Shown: positions 15,054 through 26,294 of the stretch, piece by piece | Position numbering within the stretch: the first letter of the stretch is position 1 | Layout: each line of letters starts with the position of its first letter | Source of the DNA: Torreya grandis | Taxonomy: Eukaryota; Streptophyta; Pinopsida; Cupressales; Taxaceae | Reading direction: 5' to 3' | Assembly (NCBI GenBank): GCA_037957365.1 | Contig: JARHVA010000639.1 | Location: 4,176,001 to 4,240,000, forward strand | DNA length: 64,000 nt | The notes under the pieces: generated by a model | What the model saw: only the letters and a program-made list of their open reading frames with translations | Database searches by the model: none | Told to the model about the DNA's origin: nothing | Program-made: the position numbers and the translations under genes

Positions 15054-16771
15054 TGATGTAGGACCATCCTTTACTTGTCTTGTGTTTATTTTCATAAATT
15101 TTGGTTTGATCAAGTGTCTAGGTGGGAATATAGTTTGTTTATGGTATTTTAAGGGTGTTATGAGTATTATTATAATCTTGTGAATCTTCTCTAAGTGTCT
15201 AGGTGTTCTTAGAGAGGTTAACATTTCAAATTGGCATTTTCCTACCAATTTCAATAATTTGAATATTTGAATTTGAGAGGTCAATTTAGGAGTTATAAGA
15301 GTATGTGAAGGAAATTTCAAGGTTTAGGATTTGTTTTATTAGGTATTGATGGTACCATAAACTTATAACATGAGTCTTGAGTAATAAATATGAACAATGT
15401 AAACCTTAATGAATGATTCCAATGCTTTAACTAGCTTTTCAAGTGACCGTTGGAGGGTCCAAAATAGTTAGAGTAGTCGTAAGTCATATAAAATGTATTG
15501 GATATTTTAAAATATAATTAATTTTATCAATGAATGAATAAATTTAAAATAAATTAAGAGTAATTTTCCTTATTTTGAAGACATTAAATGTTGCAGACCT
15601 ATGTACCCTATATTCTTGTGTTATGAATTAGACTATGTATTTAAAATGAAAAAGGAAAAATATTAAATAAATTTGATTTGATTATAGGCACAATTTGAAT
15701 TATTTTGGATTTAAAGTGTAAATTGTTTTAATTATAAGATAAATAATAGAAGGTTTCTTGTTTGATAACTAATTAGATATTCATTATTTTTCCTGTACCT
15801 TGTGTTCAAGACTAACACCTGAGCAAGCATCAACAACTAAGAAGATTGTATGAAAGATTTTATGAAATCCATAAATAAATGGTAATTTATTGTTTAAATT
15901 TTATTTGAGTTTATTATGAATTTTTCAATTCATTTGGATATATATTTCATAGGGTAAATTACTTAAACCATGTAGTCAGTATGTGTCTGCACACATAGCC
16001 AGACCAAGAACTTGATAAAATTATTGAGCAGAGGCTTGAATAAAGGGATATAATGATTTAAAAATGTATATATTGGTTATACATAACCCATTAAATAATA
16101 AAAATAGGTTTAAAGTTATTTGGGAGTTTATTATTTCAAATTACATCTTCTCAAGCTTATTATAGACATATAACCCTGTGTTAGGGTTTCTAGGCTAAAA
16201 TACAAATATCTAGAGACTCCAAAATTTAAACATTAAAAAAAAATTGATTATGTTTATTTCATTATTATCTGATGGATTTTTAATTTTTTTGTATCATTCA
16301 TGTTTATCTGCATATGGATTGAAAGGATTGTGTTTAAAATAGGGATAAAGAGGCCTAATTAGACCTAGACAATGATAGAAAAGGGTATATAGGACTTGAG
16401 TTGAGTAAATAAAAATATTGGAGAGGTAGAAGAAGATAAATTGTGTCATAAAATAACACTATTTTCTCAATAACAACTATTACTGGTTCACACCATTGGA
16501 AAAATCCAAAAAAAAGGCTACAAAGAAGCCTATCATAGTGAAGAAGCAGGGTATGTTGAGAAAGTTGCATTGTGAGGTTATGAGGGTTTTTTAATAAACC
16601 AAAAAGGATTTAAATGAGTGTTAATATTAAAATAATAACCCAAAAAAAATAATGAAACCCTAAACCATGTATGGAACAAGTTTTCTTGAGTTTAGATCAA
16701 AGCAAGAACAAGTTGTAAGAAGACAAGTAAATGTTGATAAGTGATTATGTTTGAAGTTTTCATATGCATCA
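15054..16771 (+). repeat. 5' LTR of the nested gag/protease element
   Basis: Starts TGATGTAGGACC and ends 'tatgcatca'. It matches 19207-20909 throughout, for example 'ttttggtttgatcaagtgtc' near the start, 'gagcaagcatcaacaactaa' in the middle and 'cctaaaccatgtatggaaca' near the end. The minus-strand ORFs at 15030-15320 and 16355-16570 lie in LTR sequence and are spurious. Confidence 0.9.
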
Positions 16772-16773
16772 TT

Positions 16774-16785
16774 TGGTATCAAAGA
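16774..16785 (+). other. Primer-binding site of the nested element
   Basis: TGGTATCAAAGA begins three bases after the 5' LTR end, close to the initiator-Met tRNA site TGGTATCAGAGC. Confidence 0.8.
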
Positions 16786-16849
16786 TTAGGATATATTGGT
16801 AAGGAAATAAGTGCATATGGTATATAGATGACATGGATCATCAGAATCT

Positions 16850-17640
16850 CAAAGAAGTCTACAGGTAGTTGATGTGTTAGTGGTTGAGGTGAAAAACTTG
16901 TAGGACAAATTGCAAGCTATGGAATTGGCTCAGAGAAAAAAGATGAATAGATGTGATGTGAGTGAAGGAGAGGATGAAATTACTCAATAATAATATATAA
17001 TATGGAGAGAAAGGTATATTGTAATAAATTTTTATAATATTAGTGATAGGTGTGATATCAAAGCCCAAATTGGAGGTGGTAATGTATGAGGTCAGTCTTA
17101 ACGTTGAAGAGCTAATTGATTGGATCATAGCTATGGATAATTATGAAGAAGTGAATAAGGCAAAGAAAGTGAGGTTTTCAGTTAAAACATTGAAGGTTCA
17201 TGCATCCTTATGGTGGGATGGAATACATGAAGAAAGAAGGAGAAAGGAAAATATAAGGTCATGGGATAGAATGGTGGCCAAAATGAAAGGAAAATTCATG
17301 CTTAAGGACTACAAAAATAACTTATTTATAAAGATGAAAATTTTGAGACAAAAGGACATGAAAATGAAAGAGTACACAAAGTAATTATACAAACTAACTA
17401 TCAGAGCAAGACACATAGAAGAGGATGCATAAAAGGTTTCCAGGTACATCAATGGACTGAAGTTTCATATTCAAGATGAGATAAACGTTTTCTCACCAAG
17501 AACAATAGAGTAAGCATATAAAGCTACATTGAAGACAGAAGAAAATTTTACTCGAAGGTAAAGTCAAAAAAATAGAGGGAGAGGTAGATGCTACAGAGGT
17601 AGAGGTCAACAAGAAGGAAGAGAATATCCAATCAATAGAA
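16850..17640 (+). pseudogene. Decayed gag of the nested element
   Basis: The N-terminal part (about 16850-16990) encodes an acidic, Gln/Arg-rich segment around MELAQRKKM, followed by a small frame change. The main Retrotrans_gag domain is the 113-residue ORF 17043-17384. It shows the family's order of features: a KPKLEV start, an ELIDWI segment, SLWWDG, WDRMVAKMKGKF and a C-terminal basic helix. After the stop at 17382-17384 homology continues (AEKV-type residues and 'INGLKFHIQDEI' around 17400-17500), so this stop is a mutation rather than the natural end. Gag would form the cytoplasmic particle. Stops and the frame change show it is inactive. Confidence 0.8.
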
Positions 17641-17764
17641 ATCAATTGTAAAGTTATAGTAAAGAAGTTGGTAGTAGTTCTAAAAGCTCAAGTCAATCTA
17701 GTAGAGGTGGTTATGGATATAGATATGAAAGATCATATGGCAGAGGAAGAGGATATATTGGGTT

Positions 17765-17830
17765 TATTGGTAAGTGTTTCAAATGTAATAAGTGTGTAGG
17801 ACATAGATCATATGAGTTTTTAGAAGACAT
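17765..17830 (+). pseudogene. Damaged zinc knuckle of gag (nested element)
   Basis: Reads KCFKCNKCVGHRSYEF. The CX2CX4HX4C nucleocapsid pattern is recognisable up to the histidine, but the last cysteine is replaced by phenylalanine. It follows a Gly/Arg-rich stretch (about 17560-17760), as is usual for nucleocapsid regions. Confidence 0.75.
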
Positions 17831-17942
17831 TCAAACTGGTAGTTTTTGGAGTGTATGTAGGAATAAAATGATTCAAAAAGAAGATAAAAGTGTGGATTAA
17901 TTGACAAACTATGTTGAATAACTTGAAATAGGAGAGAGTTTA

Positions 17943-18600
17943 TTGTTGAGAATAATTCTTTTGAAGGGAATCCATAAGGAGAAAGAGCCACCACAAAGGA
18001 AGATGTTGTTCAAAACCATGTGCAAAAGCAAAGGTAAATGTTGTAAAGTAATAGTTGATAATGGTAGTATGGATAATATTATATCCTCCATGATGTTCGC
18101 TAAGATAGGATTAAAAATCAAAGATCATCCAAGTCCTTACAAATTCTCTTCGATTCAAAAAAGTCAAGTCTTAGTTAGTAAGCAATACCATGTAGACTTG
18201 CAGATTTGTGGGTATAAAGATATAATTTTATGTGATGTGATTCCTATTGGTGTGTGCCATATCATACCTTAGAAAATATGGAAGTATGATAAAATACATA
18301 TTCATGATGGTAGAACCAATACATACACCATTCAAAAGGATGGCATCAAGCATACACTAACCCCATTGAAGGATAGTCAAGTATTGAAGGAGGCACAAAG
18401 TAGTGTGATGATGTTTGGTGAGGAGTATTTTCCAAAAATAATTAGTTACAACATTGAGGACAAGAGTATGTTAACTGAGAAAAAGTGCCAAGTAGAAGGT
18501 GTAGTACAAGTTTCCATAAAAATGAGAGAAGAGGATGCAATAGTTGACAAGCACTCTAAGGTGTTAATTGTAAACATCAAAGAGTTGTTATAGTCAACCT
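17943..18600 (+). pseudogene. Retropepsin-like aspartic protease region (nested element)
   Basis: ORF 17943-18272 (109 aa) contains CKVIVDNGSMDNIIS, the retropepsin active-site segment with DNG in place of the usual D-S/T-G or DGG. About 55 residues later it has CDVIPIGVCHI, which in related elements leads into the LGRPW flap segment; here the frame hits a stop at that point. The same frame continues to 18593 with a second open part (18366-18593, 75 aa) of unknown function. It is in the same frame as the gag at 17043, so gag and protease formed one ORF. No reverse transcriptase follows. Confidence 0.75.
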
Positions 18601-19206
18601 AACATTATGAGTTGTTATCCAAATAACACTTTTAAGGGTTGTTTTTAGACTTGTTTTATCAATTATCCTTAATAACGAGCATGGATATCTAGAAAACTTC
18701 TCTAAGAAGTTTTGTGTGTTGAAAGAGTTTTCTATGAAAAGTGAAGTGACCAGTCATACAGAGAGTGAACAATAGAAAGAGAGAAATAATGAAGTTGAAT
18801 AAGTTGACAGTATTGTAAATGAGAAGATGAAACAAAAAGAAATAGTCCAATAAACAATAGATCCAATCACAAAAGTGACAACCATGAGAGTACAAGAGTG
18901 TGGCTTTTTTAATGACAAGGAGGAGGTTGTATTTCTTAACTTGTTTGTTTAATGTGTAGGTTTGTTGCAGGAGAACAACAAGATACTAAATATGATCAAG
19001 TTTGTGATAAATATTGAGATTGGTAACTATAAAGGAAGAGCCAATAAAGCCTTAGTCAAAGAACAAGTAGGTCTATGTTTCACTCATAGGCCTATGAGGA
19101 TGTGACATTGCATAGCTAGAGTAAACAAGACATAGATATTATATGGATAAATTCAATACAACCTATATAAACTTTCATGGAGAGTTACTTTTGCACCTCA
19201 ATAGTA
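18600..19206 (+). other. Non-coding remainder of the nested element before its 3' LTR
   Basis: This 0.6-kb stretch contains no reverse-transcriptase, RNase H or integrase motif in any frame that I can recognise. No convincing polypurine tract directly precedes 19207 (the flanking bases are 'acctcaatagta'). It may mark an internal deletion of pol or the natural 3' end of a non-autonomous element. Confidence 0.5.
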
Positions 19207-20909
19207 TGATATAGTAGCATTCTTTACTTATCTTGTATTTGTTTACACAAATTTTGGTTTGATCAAGTGTCTAGGTGGTCATATATTTTTTTAGGGTGTT
19301 TTAAGGGTGTTATAAGTCTTAATATATAATTATGAATATTCTTAAAGTGTATAGGTGTGCTTTGAGATGTTATAATTTCAAATCAGCATTTTCTAACCAA
19401 TTTCAATAATTTGAATATTTAAACTTGAAAGGTCAGTTTAAGAACTACAAGAGTATGTGAAGGAACTTTCAAGGTTTAGTATTTTTCATATGAGGTATTT
19501 ATGGTAACATACCCTTATAACTTGAGTCTTGAGTAGTGAATATGAATAATGTAAACCTTAATGAATGATTCCAATATTTTAACTAATTTTCTAAGTGACC
19601 ATTGGAGGGTCGAAAAAGAGTTAGAGTAGTTATAAGTCATAAAAAATGTATTGTATCTTTAAAAATATCATTACTTTGTGTAATGAAGGAATAAATTTCC
19701 AATAAATGAAGATGAAGTTTCCTTATTTTGAATACATTAAATTTTTCAGGCCTATGTACCCTATATTCCTATGTTGTGAATTCAAAGACTATGTATCTGA
19801 CATGAAAAAGAAAATATATTAAAGAAAGTTTATTTGATTATAAGTATAATGTGAATTATTTTGGATTTAAATTGGAAAGTATTTTATTTCAAATATAAAT
19901 AATATAAGGTTTCTTGTTTGATAAATAATTAGATATTCACTATGCTTCTTGTACTCTATGCTCAAGACTACAGCCTGAGCAAGCATCAACAACTAAGAAA
20001 ATTGTATAGAAGCTTAGATGAAACCCAAAAATGAATAGTAAGTTATTTTTAAAATGTTACTAAAGGTTCTTATGAATTTTTAAATTAATTTGGATATATA
20101 TTTCATAGGGTAAATTACTAAGCCCTATAGTCGGTCTATGTCTCCACACACAATTAGACCAAGAACTTGATTAAATTATTGAACGAAATCCTCAAAAAAG
20201 GGATATAATGATCAAAAAAGTTTTTTATTGGTTATAAATACCATATTTAACAATATTATTAGTTTTAAAGTTGTTTGGGATTTTAATATTTTAAATTACA
20301 CCTTATCAAGCTTGTTACATACAAAGATAATCATGTGTTAGGGTTTCTAGGCTAAAACACAAATATTTAGAGATTCCAGAATTAAAACATTAAAAAAAAA
20401 TTATTATGTGTATTTCATAATGATTTGATGTATTTTTAATTTTTTGGATCGGTCAGTACCTCTATGTAAAGATTGAAAGAACCGCATTTAAAACAGGGCT
20501 AAAGAGGCCTAATTAGGCCTAGACAATGATAGAAAAGGGTAACTAGGAGTTGAGTTGAGTCAATAAAATTATTGGAGAGGTAGAATAAGATATAAGGTGT
20601 TATAAAATAGCATTATTTTCTCAATACCAATTAGTACTAGTCTGTACCATTGGAAAAATCCAAAAAAAGGCTATAAGAAAGCCTATCACAGTGAAGAAGC
20701 ATGGTATGTTGAGAAAGTTGCATTGACAAGTTATGAGAGTTGGTTAAGAAACCAAAAAGGACTTAATTGAGTGTGAGGATGACCCTAAAAAAGTAGTGAA
20801 ACCCTAAACCATGTATGGAACAAATTTGTTTATGAGTTTAGATCAAATCAAGAATAAGTTGTAAGAAGACAAGTGAATGTTGATATGTTTGAATTTTTTA
20901 TCTACATCA
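19207..20909 (+). repeat. 3' LTR of the nested gag/protease element
   Basis: 1703 bp, starting TGATATAGTAGC and ending 'ctacatca', collinear with the 5' LTR. The right target duplication CACCA (20910-20914) follows directly. Confidence 0.9.
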
Positions 20910-20914
20910 CACCA
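20910..20914. repeat. Target-site duplication CACCA (right copy)
   Basis: Identical to 15049-15053. Array copy 2 resumes directly after it. Confidence 0.92.
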
Positions 20915-21835
20915 CCATTATAATATTTAGTAAAGGAATGAAATATATCAAAATATTTTTTCCATCTACCATAATTTTTATTTTTATAAAGGAATGCAAC
21001 TCTCTAGTCATGCTTGGGGCATCATGAAAGCAACTCGTTGGGTTCAAAGTAATCTTGGTAATCCCAATATAGAAGAGGTAAGATTAAGTGTTGGTATGCA
21101 TTGGTTGTATTTATTTTATAAAATGTAATTAAAGGATGAAGATAAATAATAAATGGATTTCCAAGCATGGATACCATTAAGCGAAGAGAGGTATATTTTT
21201 AGATAAATCAAGTACCACAAAACACTCAATGCATAGAGACAATCAAGGGTTTATCATTAGTCATGGAAGAGTTTGTGGTCACATGATGGAGGAGTTTATA
21301 TCTCATTACCCATGTTTAAGTATTTCAAGGTAGTGAATGGTAGTTTCTAGCCTTTACGCCTCTGATTTTTGGAGAGGAATATAAATTTAACAATGGTTAT
21401 ACCATTATCACATTATTGAATTTGATAATTTTAGATCATGAGTTATTATTATTAGTCATGAACAGTTGTGGATTTGTGATTTTTTAGAGAGTTTCCTAGC
21501 CTATTAATGTTAGAATAATATTTTTAATATGAGGGACAATCCACCCAGCCATCCTAATGCTGATTGGGATGAGATTCAAAGAGGTGTTTGGCTATTATGA
21601 CTAATTTATAGTCTAAATACAAGCTATTATTTTCCATGAATTGGAGCGACCAGCTCATAGAGCATTATCAAACCCATTAGAGCTCAAGTATATAGTTATG
21701 AATCAAGTATTTGGGATTAAAAATTTAGAGGATGGATTTAGGATCCAAGTATTGGTAAAAAAGTTCAATATAGAGGGATTGGAGTTGTTACAACATTGCT
21801 TGAGGACAAAAAATTTTGAGAGGGGAGGACTATAA
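20915..21835 (+). pseudogene. Internal region of array copy 2, right part
   Basis: Continues the region broken at 15053 and matches copy 1 from about 10855 to 11811. The ORF at 21641-21835 (64 aa, start MERPAHRALS, with KNLEDGFRIQVLVKKFNIEG) ends against the polypurine tract GAGAGGGGAGGA (21818-21829). That is where a gypsy polyprotein often terminates, but I cannot assign a domain. The same C-terminal residues are readable in copy 1 (about 11620-11800), interrupted by stops. Confidence 0.6.
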
Positions 21836-22773
21836 TTTCCCCTTCTCAAGATTAAAGTATTTGAAGACCTTTGGCCTATTTTATTGTTATTTTCCATAGG
21901 TCAAGGGAAGCAAGGATCAAAGGGAAATATGATTCTTTTTTATGTTGCCAAAAAGTACTTATTTTGGCAACTTTTATCTAATTTTGACTTAAGGAGGGAA
22001 GATTTTTGTCATGAGCAAGTTAACCCTTAAGTGAAAATTTTAAGGAAGGAATTTTTGAATATTCAAATACCTTCCCAATATAGAGTTCTCTTTTTTGGAA
22101 TTGATTTTTGAGGGAAAAGATATAAAATAAGGAAAGGAGGTTCTTTTTTGGACTCGTGTCATTTTATCAACTAAAATTCAAAGTTTGAGCAACTTGATTA
22201 TGATTTTATCCCTAAAAGATGAAAACCATCTTTGTTATTTAGTTATAGAGGATAAAAAACTTCAATGTTCAGTAGATGCCTTCATTTAGAGGTCATATTT
22301 GAGTGGGAATTGGTATATTTCAGGTCTAAATCATCTTTTCAAGTGGAGAACAATAGTTGGGTAACTTGTTGAGATGGTGTGTAGCTATAATCAACGCTTG
22401 TAAGGGAAACGACTTAGGAACTATCTCCTAGGGAGGCAACCCCATTTGAGGGTTTGAGATTGTATTTTGTGGGGAAATTCGATATTAACTTTGGTGTTTG
22501 ATCATGCACTCCACTCATATTTTTATAATATTTTTCTAGCTATATATTTGGTTTTAAAATGCAGATCTTGAGGTATTTTGTATGGCTTTACCTATATATT
22601 TTTTTAAGGGTTTGTGGTAAATAAATATTAAATTTTGATCTAAAAATAGTGTTTCTAGAATTCTAAATTTTTTTGTGGTTAGGTTTTGATAAAAAATAAA
22701 AATTTGTATTTTATTTCAAGGGTTTGTAGTGATTTCCTGAATTGTGAAATTATTTCCTAAGTGGGAAATTACA
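21836..22773 (+). repeat. LTR C of the tandem gypsy array (3'-most)
   Basis: About 938 bp, starting TTTCC (TGTCC in LTR B) after the polypurine tract and ending 'gtgggaaattaca'. Homologous to LTRs A and B along its length. The flank after it ('ccata') is not duplicated at the eroded left edge of LTR A. Confidence 0.88.
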
Positions 22774-23724
22774 CCATATGAAGCAATGTGTGTGTGTTTA
22801 TCAATGTTAGAGACAACCTCTATTACCCCCAATTGAGACCTACCTATCAAGGGTCAATTTCATGCTCAAAACGTGGTTTAAAGGCTTGATACTTGTCTCC
22901 CATAATCTAGTAGGTGTAAGGTATTGGGTATACACCTTAGGGATGATACTTATCTCTATCTTTGATCGTACAGTACCCCTTCCTATAATATCTATCTAAA
23001 TATAAATATTTTACATTGAGATGTAACTAAACCTTATCATATAAAATTTGAATAAAATATAATGGCACTTGATTATTATTCAGTTACTACCCATGTGAAT
23101 AAATAAATATAGGGTATATCAATGTTCTCATAAGAGTACAAGTTTATCTGAGACTACCATGTATCTTGGATAATAATCTCTCCTAACAATCTATTTGTGT
23201 AAAATCTCTTATACATCCTTAAGACAAACTATGCCACTCACAATGTCCCTTAATGTTTTTTTAAATATATTCAAATTATTTAGGTTAAATAGCTTGTGTG
23301 TTTTTAGTTTTTTTAATATAAATTTTAGGTCGGTTAATATTTTTTGGAATTATGTTCTACTTTCACCTATAGTGGATGGTTGTTGTATTATGTTTTATAT
23401 TTTTATAATTTTAAAATCATGAGATCAAATAAATAGGTCATCCATGATAAATTTAAAAACATGTATTTTTATCATAAAATATTCCTTCATTCATAAGAAT
23501 AAGAGCCTAATGGGTCCTCACATCAAGACGTAACCATTACTAATAATAGTATGAATAATTCGTTACTTGCACTAGCATATTCAACTACACATTAGGGCAT
23601 ATAGGTCTCACCCAAAATGTAAGAGAAGGATCATTGAGGTCCTCATGATGAGAAAATGGAATAATGATATCCAATTCTAATGGAAAAGACTAGATCAGAA
23701 AATAAATCTTCATCCAATGTAATC
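22774..23724. other. Unassigned AT-rich stretch between the tandem array and the Tat-like element
   Basis: Nothing recognised. With 38354-39751 it formed one continuous sequence before the 14.6-kb element inserted (the shared target is ATTAA). The ORF at 23195-23422 has no known domain and is AT-rich. Confidence 0.5.
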
Positions 23725-23729
23725 ATTAA
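23725..23729. repeat. Target-site duplication ATTAA (left copy)
   Basis: Identical to 38349-38353, directly outside the two LTRs of the Tat-like element. Confidence 0.93.
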
Positions 23730-25126
23730 TGTAGACACCAAAATTGTGTTTACTCCTTGGTCGACTCTCCCTTGGTCCCCTTGGTCCGCTTCTAAAGATT
23801 TCTAACCTATACACTTATTAATTTAAAATAAATTACCTATTTTAAATTAATAACACCTCCCTTGACTCCTCACCATGGACACATCACCCTTGACACCTCA
23901 CCCATGACACCTCACCTTGGATTCCTTGCCCTTGGATACCCTCATTTATCACCCTATGACTAATCATTCCAACTCTTTCACTAATCCTCATGCCTATTAA
24001 ACATGCCTTCGACCGTTTAACCACGGCAACTGAACTTGACAGATGGAAGAATGGGAAAAAGGCTAAAAATAGCCCTTTTTCCCATTCTCTAGCCGCTGAC
24101 ATCGGTTAATCGTCGACCGATGCCGGTGGTATTGCCGATGTTGGTTGCTTAAAACCAACTTGCAGGCTAAATGGAAAACTAATCACAGCCTACATGAACG
24201 TGAATTATCTTGCTCCAGGTTCTAAGTTCTCTTGCTCCTCAACTCTTTGTAGGCATTAACATCCCAACAGTACCCTCCAGGCTCAGAAAATCTGCATCAA
24301 TCACTTCACACCAGATTGAAGGTTGCACGAAGTCTCCCACAACAGCCATAATAGAAATAGGTCTTCTACACTTCTGGTTCTCTACCAAGAGCTAAGTATT
24401 TTTGCTAGTTTATATTTCAGTATTATTTTAAATACATTTGGTAATCAGTCCATTATCTATTTCTAGATACTGTTGAGACAACCCTACCTTCTTCTCAGAA
24501 AGGCTGAAAAGCCTTCCCTTCATCCTTATTTTCCTTTCACCCCTGTCCTCTACCTGGCCCCTTTTTCAGACCATATTCTCTACCCTGCAAATCTTACACA
24601 ACCCATTAAACTCACACAGACATCCCATAGCATTCTATTGACCACAGACAGACCTGAAACTCGTCTAAAGCCCCATTACCCCCACCGACATCGGCATCCA
24701 AGCCCATTGCCCTTACCAACATCGGCAACTTGACCAACCGATGCTGGTAGAACCATCAACGTTGACGACTGTGAAAGACCGATAGCAGAATACAGGTAGG
24801 CATTATTTCTATTTCTCTTGCTTAGTCTTTCATTATTATCTTTATTCGACATTCTTTTTATCAACAAGTGGATTGTCATCCCTCAAGGAAGTCTTTGCAC
24901 TTCTGGGACCAAGCTTTGCTTGGCAGTCCACCTTATATCTATCTAACATTTTCTATGTTTGAGTCTTATTCTATCTATAGGTGTCGTCCTCCATAGCCAA
25001 AGAAGAGCTCCTTCAATCATCTGGATAATGGTGTGCAACTTCATCCAGGTATGTACAAACCCCTAACCATTACCTTTTAGTTTCTTATTTCTTTTGAATG
25101 TGAAAAGTGAAAAATAGTTAGAAACA
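23730..25126 (+). repeat. 5' LTR of the Tat-like element
   Basis: 1397 bp from TGTAGACACC to 'ttagaaaca'. It contains clusters of a CGACATCGG-type motif at about 24107-24150 and 24684-24775. An 86-residue ORF at 24473-24733 stays open in both LTRs; its function is unknown. AT-rich 'taatttaaaataaatt' at about 23818 could serve in a core promoter, but no TATA box can be assigned with confidence. Confidence 0.95.
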
Positions 25127-25129
25127 TTC

Positions 25130-25147
25130 TGGCATGCCTGGTGGGAC
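25130..25147 (+). other. Primer-binding site of the Tat-like element
   Basis: TGGCATGCCTGGTGGGAC begins three bases after the LTR end, with the TGG expected opposite a tRNA 3' CCA. It differs from the initiator-Met and Asp types used by the other elements in this window. I do not assign the tRNA. Confidence 0.75.
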
Positions 25148-26294
25148 CCCTGGAATTTTCCTTGGGTTCATCATTCTTTTTCTTCTAAAACAAACTTTCA
25201 TATAGGTGCATTAGGAAAATTTCTTTTCTTGCGTCCTTCTTCTATCTCTTTATTTCGAAAAGACATCATAAGCAGAAGTTAAAAAGAACATCTTCTTTTT
25301 CTTCTTGTCACCTTTCCTCTTGCATCTTAGAGTAGTGAAATTCATACTCTTAACCTTTTCTCAACTTGTTTGCATCCGAACAAAACATTTCAATTTGGGC
25401 TTAAAATCTATTGCATTTCATTTCTGCCTAAATGCATACTTAGCTCTCACATCTAGTAATTAAAAATGCATTATGAATAAATCGTAGTGCACTTATGTTA
25501 TAGAACCATACCACTTTCAAAACTAAACATCTAAACATACCTGAGACAAGGCCTGACTAGGATTTCATCACCTAGCGGATACCTTACCCTTCCTGGTAAT
25601 CCCACTTGGACTTCACTACCAAGGGGAGAACCCACTCTGTTCTCTGGCAGAGTATAAACTCTAGGGGAAGTATATACTGGCTAAGTGACCCAGCTTATCT
25701 CTAGGCTCATGAAGTGAGGGGAGCTTGCTCCTTATCACTAGGCCACATACGAAACCTAATACAGATTTTGAGCACCAAAACTAACTCGAAACCAACCTTA
25801 GACTACTTCTTTTAGTACCCGTTCTAAAATCCCAACTTCCCAAACACACTCTTCTAATCCATAAGCCAACAAGACTCTAAAACTTATTCTTAGGAATTAA
25901 CATTTAGAAGTTGCTTGTCTTCGTATACTTTTCTATTTTCATCTAGTTTTTTGAGCTGGTGAGGATGCATTATTCTAAGCTCCAAGAACAACTCAGACTT
26001 TCTTCTTTCTTCCAAAAAAATTTAGTTTTCTGAAGTTTTTGGAAATACACAGTAACCGACATCAATTTTTTCACCAACGTTGACAACTTATCTTCACCGA
26101 CATCGGTTATTTGAATGACATCGACAACTTTCTTCACCGACATCAATTTTTCTACCGACATCGGTCACTGTCAAAAAATTTCTTCTCAAAATAGCAAGCC
26201 AAAAACTTCACCTTCTGACTGTCAAAAACATATTCTAGTTTTTTGAGGCTGAAACATACAGTTTTTAGAACCTAAACCCCCCCTTTTACCTTGG
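25148..26294 (+). other. Leader (5' untranslated region) of the Tat-like element
   Basis: No ORF of note. It ends before the first in-frame ATG of gag. At 26055-26168 it carries a run of about six degenerate ~20-bp units built on ACCGACATC(GG/AA), the same motif found in the LTRs. Confidence 0.7.
26055..26168. repeat. Cluster of degenerate ACCGACATCGG-type units in the leader
   Basis: Units read ACCGACATCAATTT, ACCAACGTTGACAA, ACCGACATCGGTTA, a shifted GACATCGACAAC, ACCGACATCAATTT and ACCGACATCGGTCA, spaced about 18-24 bases apart by T/C-rich stretches ending in 'cttc'. The core ACCGACATCGGT is nearly self-complementary. The same motif recurs in each LTR. Confidence 0.7.

Larger units (their letters stand above)
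15054..20909 (+). mobile_element. Nested LTR retrotransposon with gag and protease only (TR-GAG-like)
   Basis: A 5,856-bp element bounded by TG...CA and a perfect 5-bp target duplication CACCA. The 5' LTR is 15054-16771 (1718 bp) and the 3' LTR 19207-20909 (1703 bp). The internal region is only about 2.4 kb. It holds a decayed gag (from about 16850), a zinc knuckle and an aspartic protease, then about 600 bp before the 3' LTR in which no reverse transcriptase, RNase H or integrase is visible. Such a layout matches non-autonomous terminal-repeat elements retaining GAG, or an autonomous element that lost pol. By eye the two LTRs differ at about one base in five, so the insertion is old. It sits in copy 2 of the tandem array and is therefore younger than that array. 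Confidence 0.88.
7091..22773 (+). mobile_element. Tandem gypsy-type array LTR-internal-LTR-internal-LTR (non-autonomous)
   Basis: Three homologous LTRs of about 0.92-0.94 kb in the same orientation enclose two homologous internal regions of 3.8 kb and about 3.2 kb (the latter counted without the nested element). The primer-binding sites after LTRs A and B and the polypurine tracts before B and C are all in place. Known routes to this structure are unequal recombination between LTRs, or tandem integration or template switching. No pol domain was found, so mobility would have depended on a partner element. Confidence 0.85.

Noticed and set aside
23884..24102. Minus-strand 72-aa ORF in the Tat-like 5' LTR (partner 37106-37318 in the 3' LTR)
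   Set aside because: It is open in both LTRs, but it overlaps short direct repeats (cacctcacc-type) and shows no domain; I judged it a by-product of composition.
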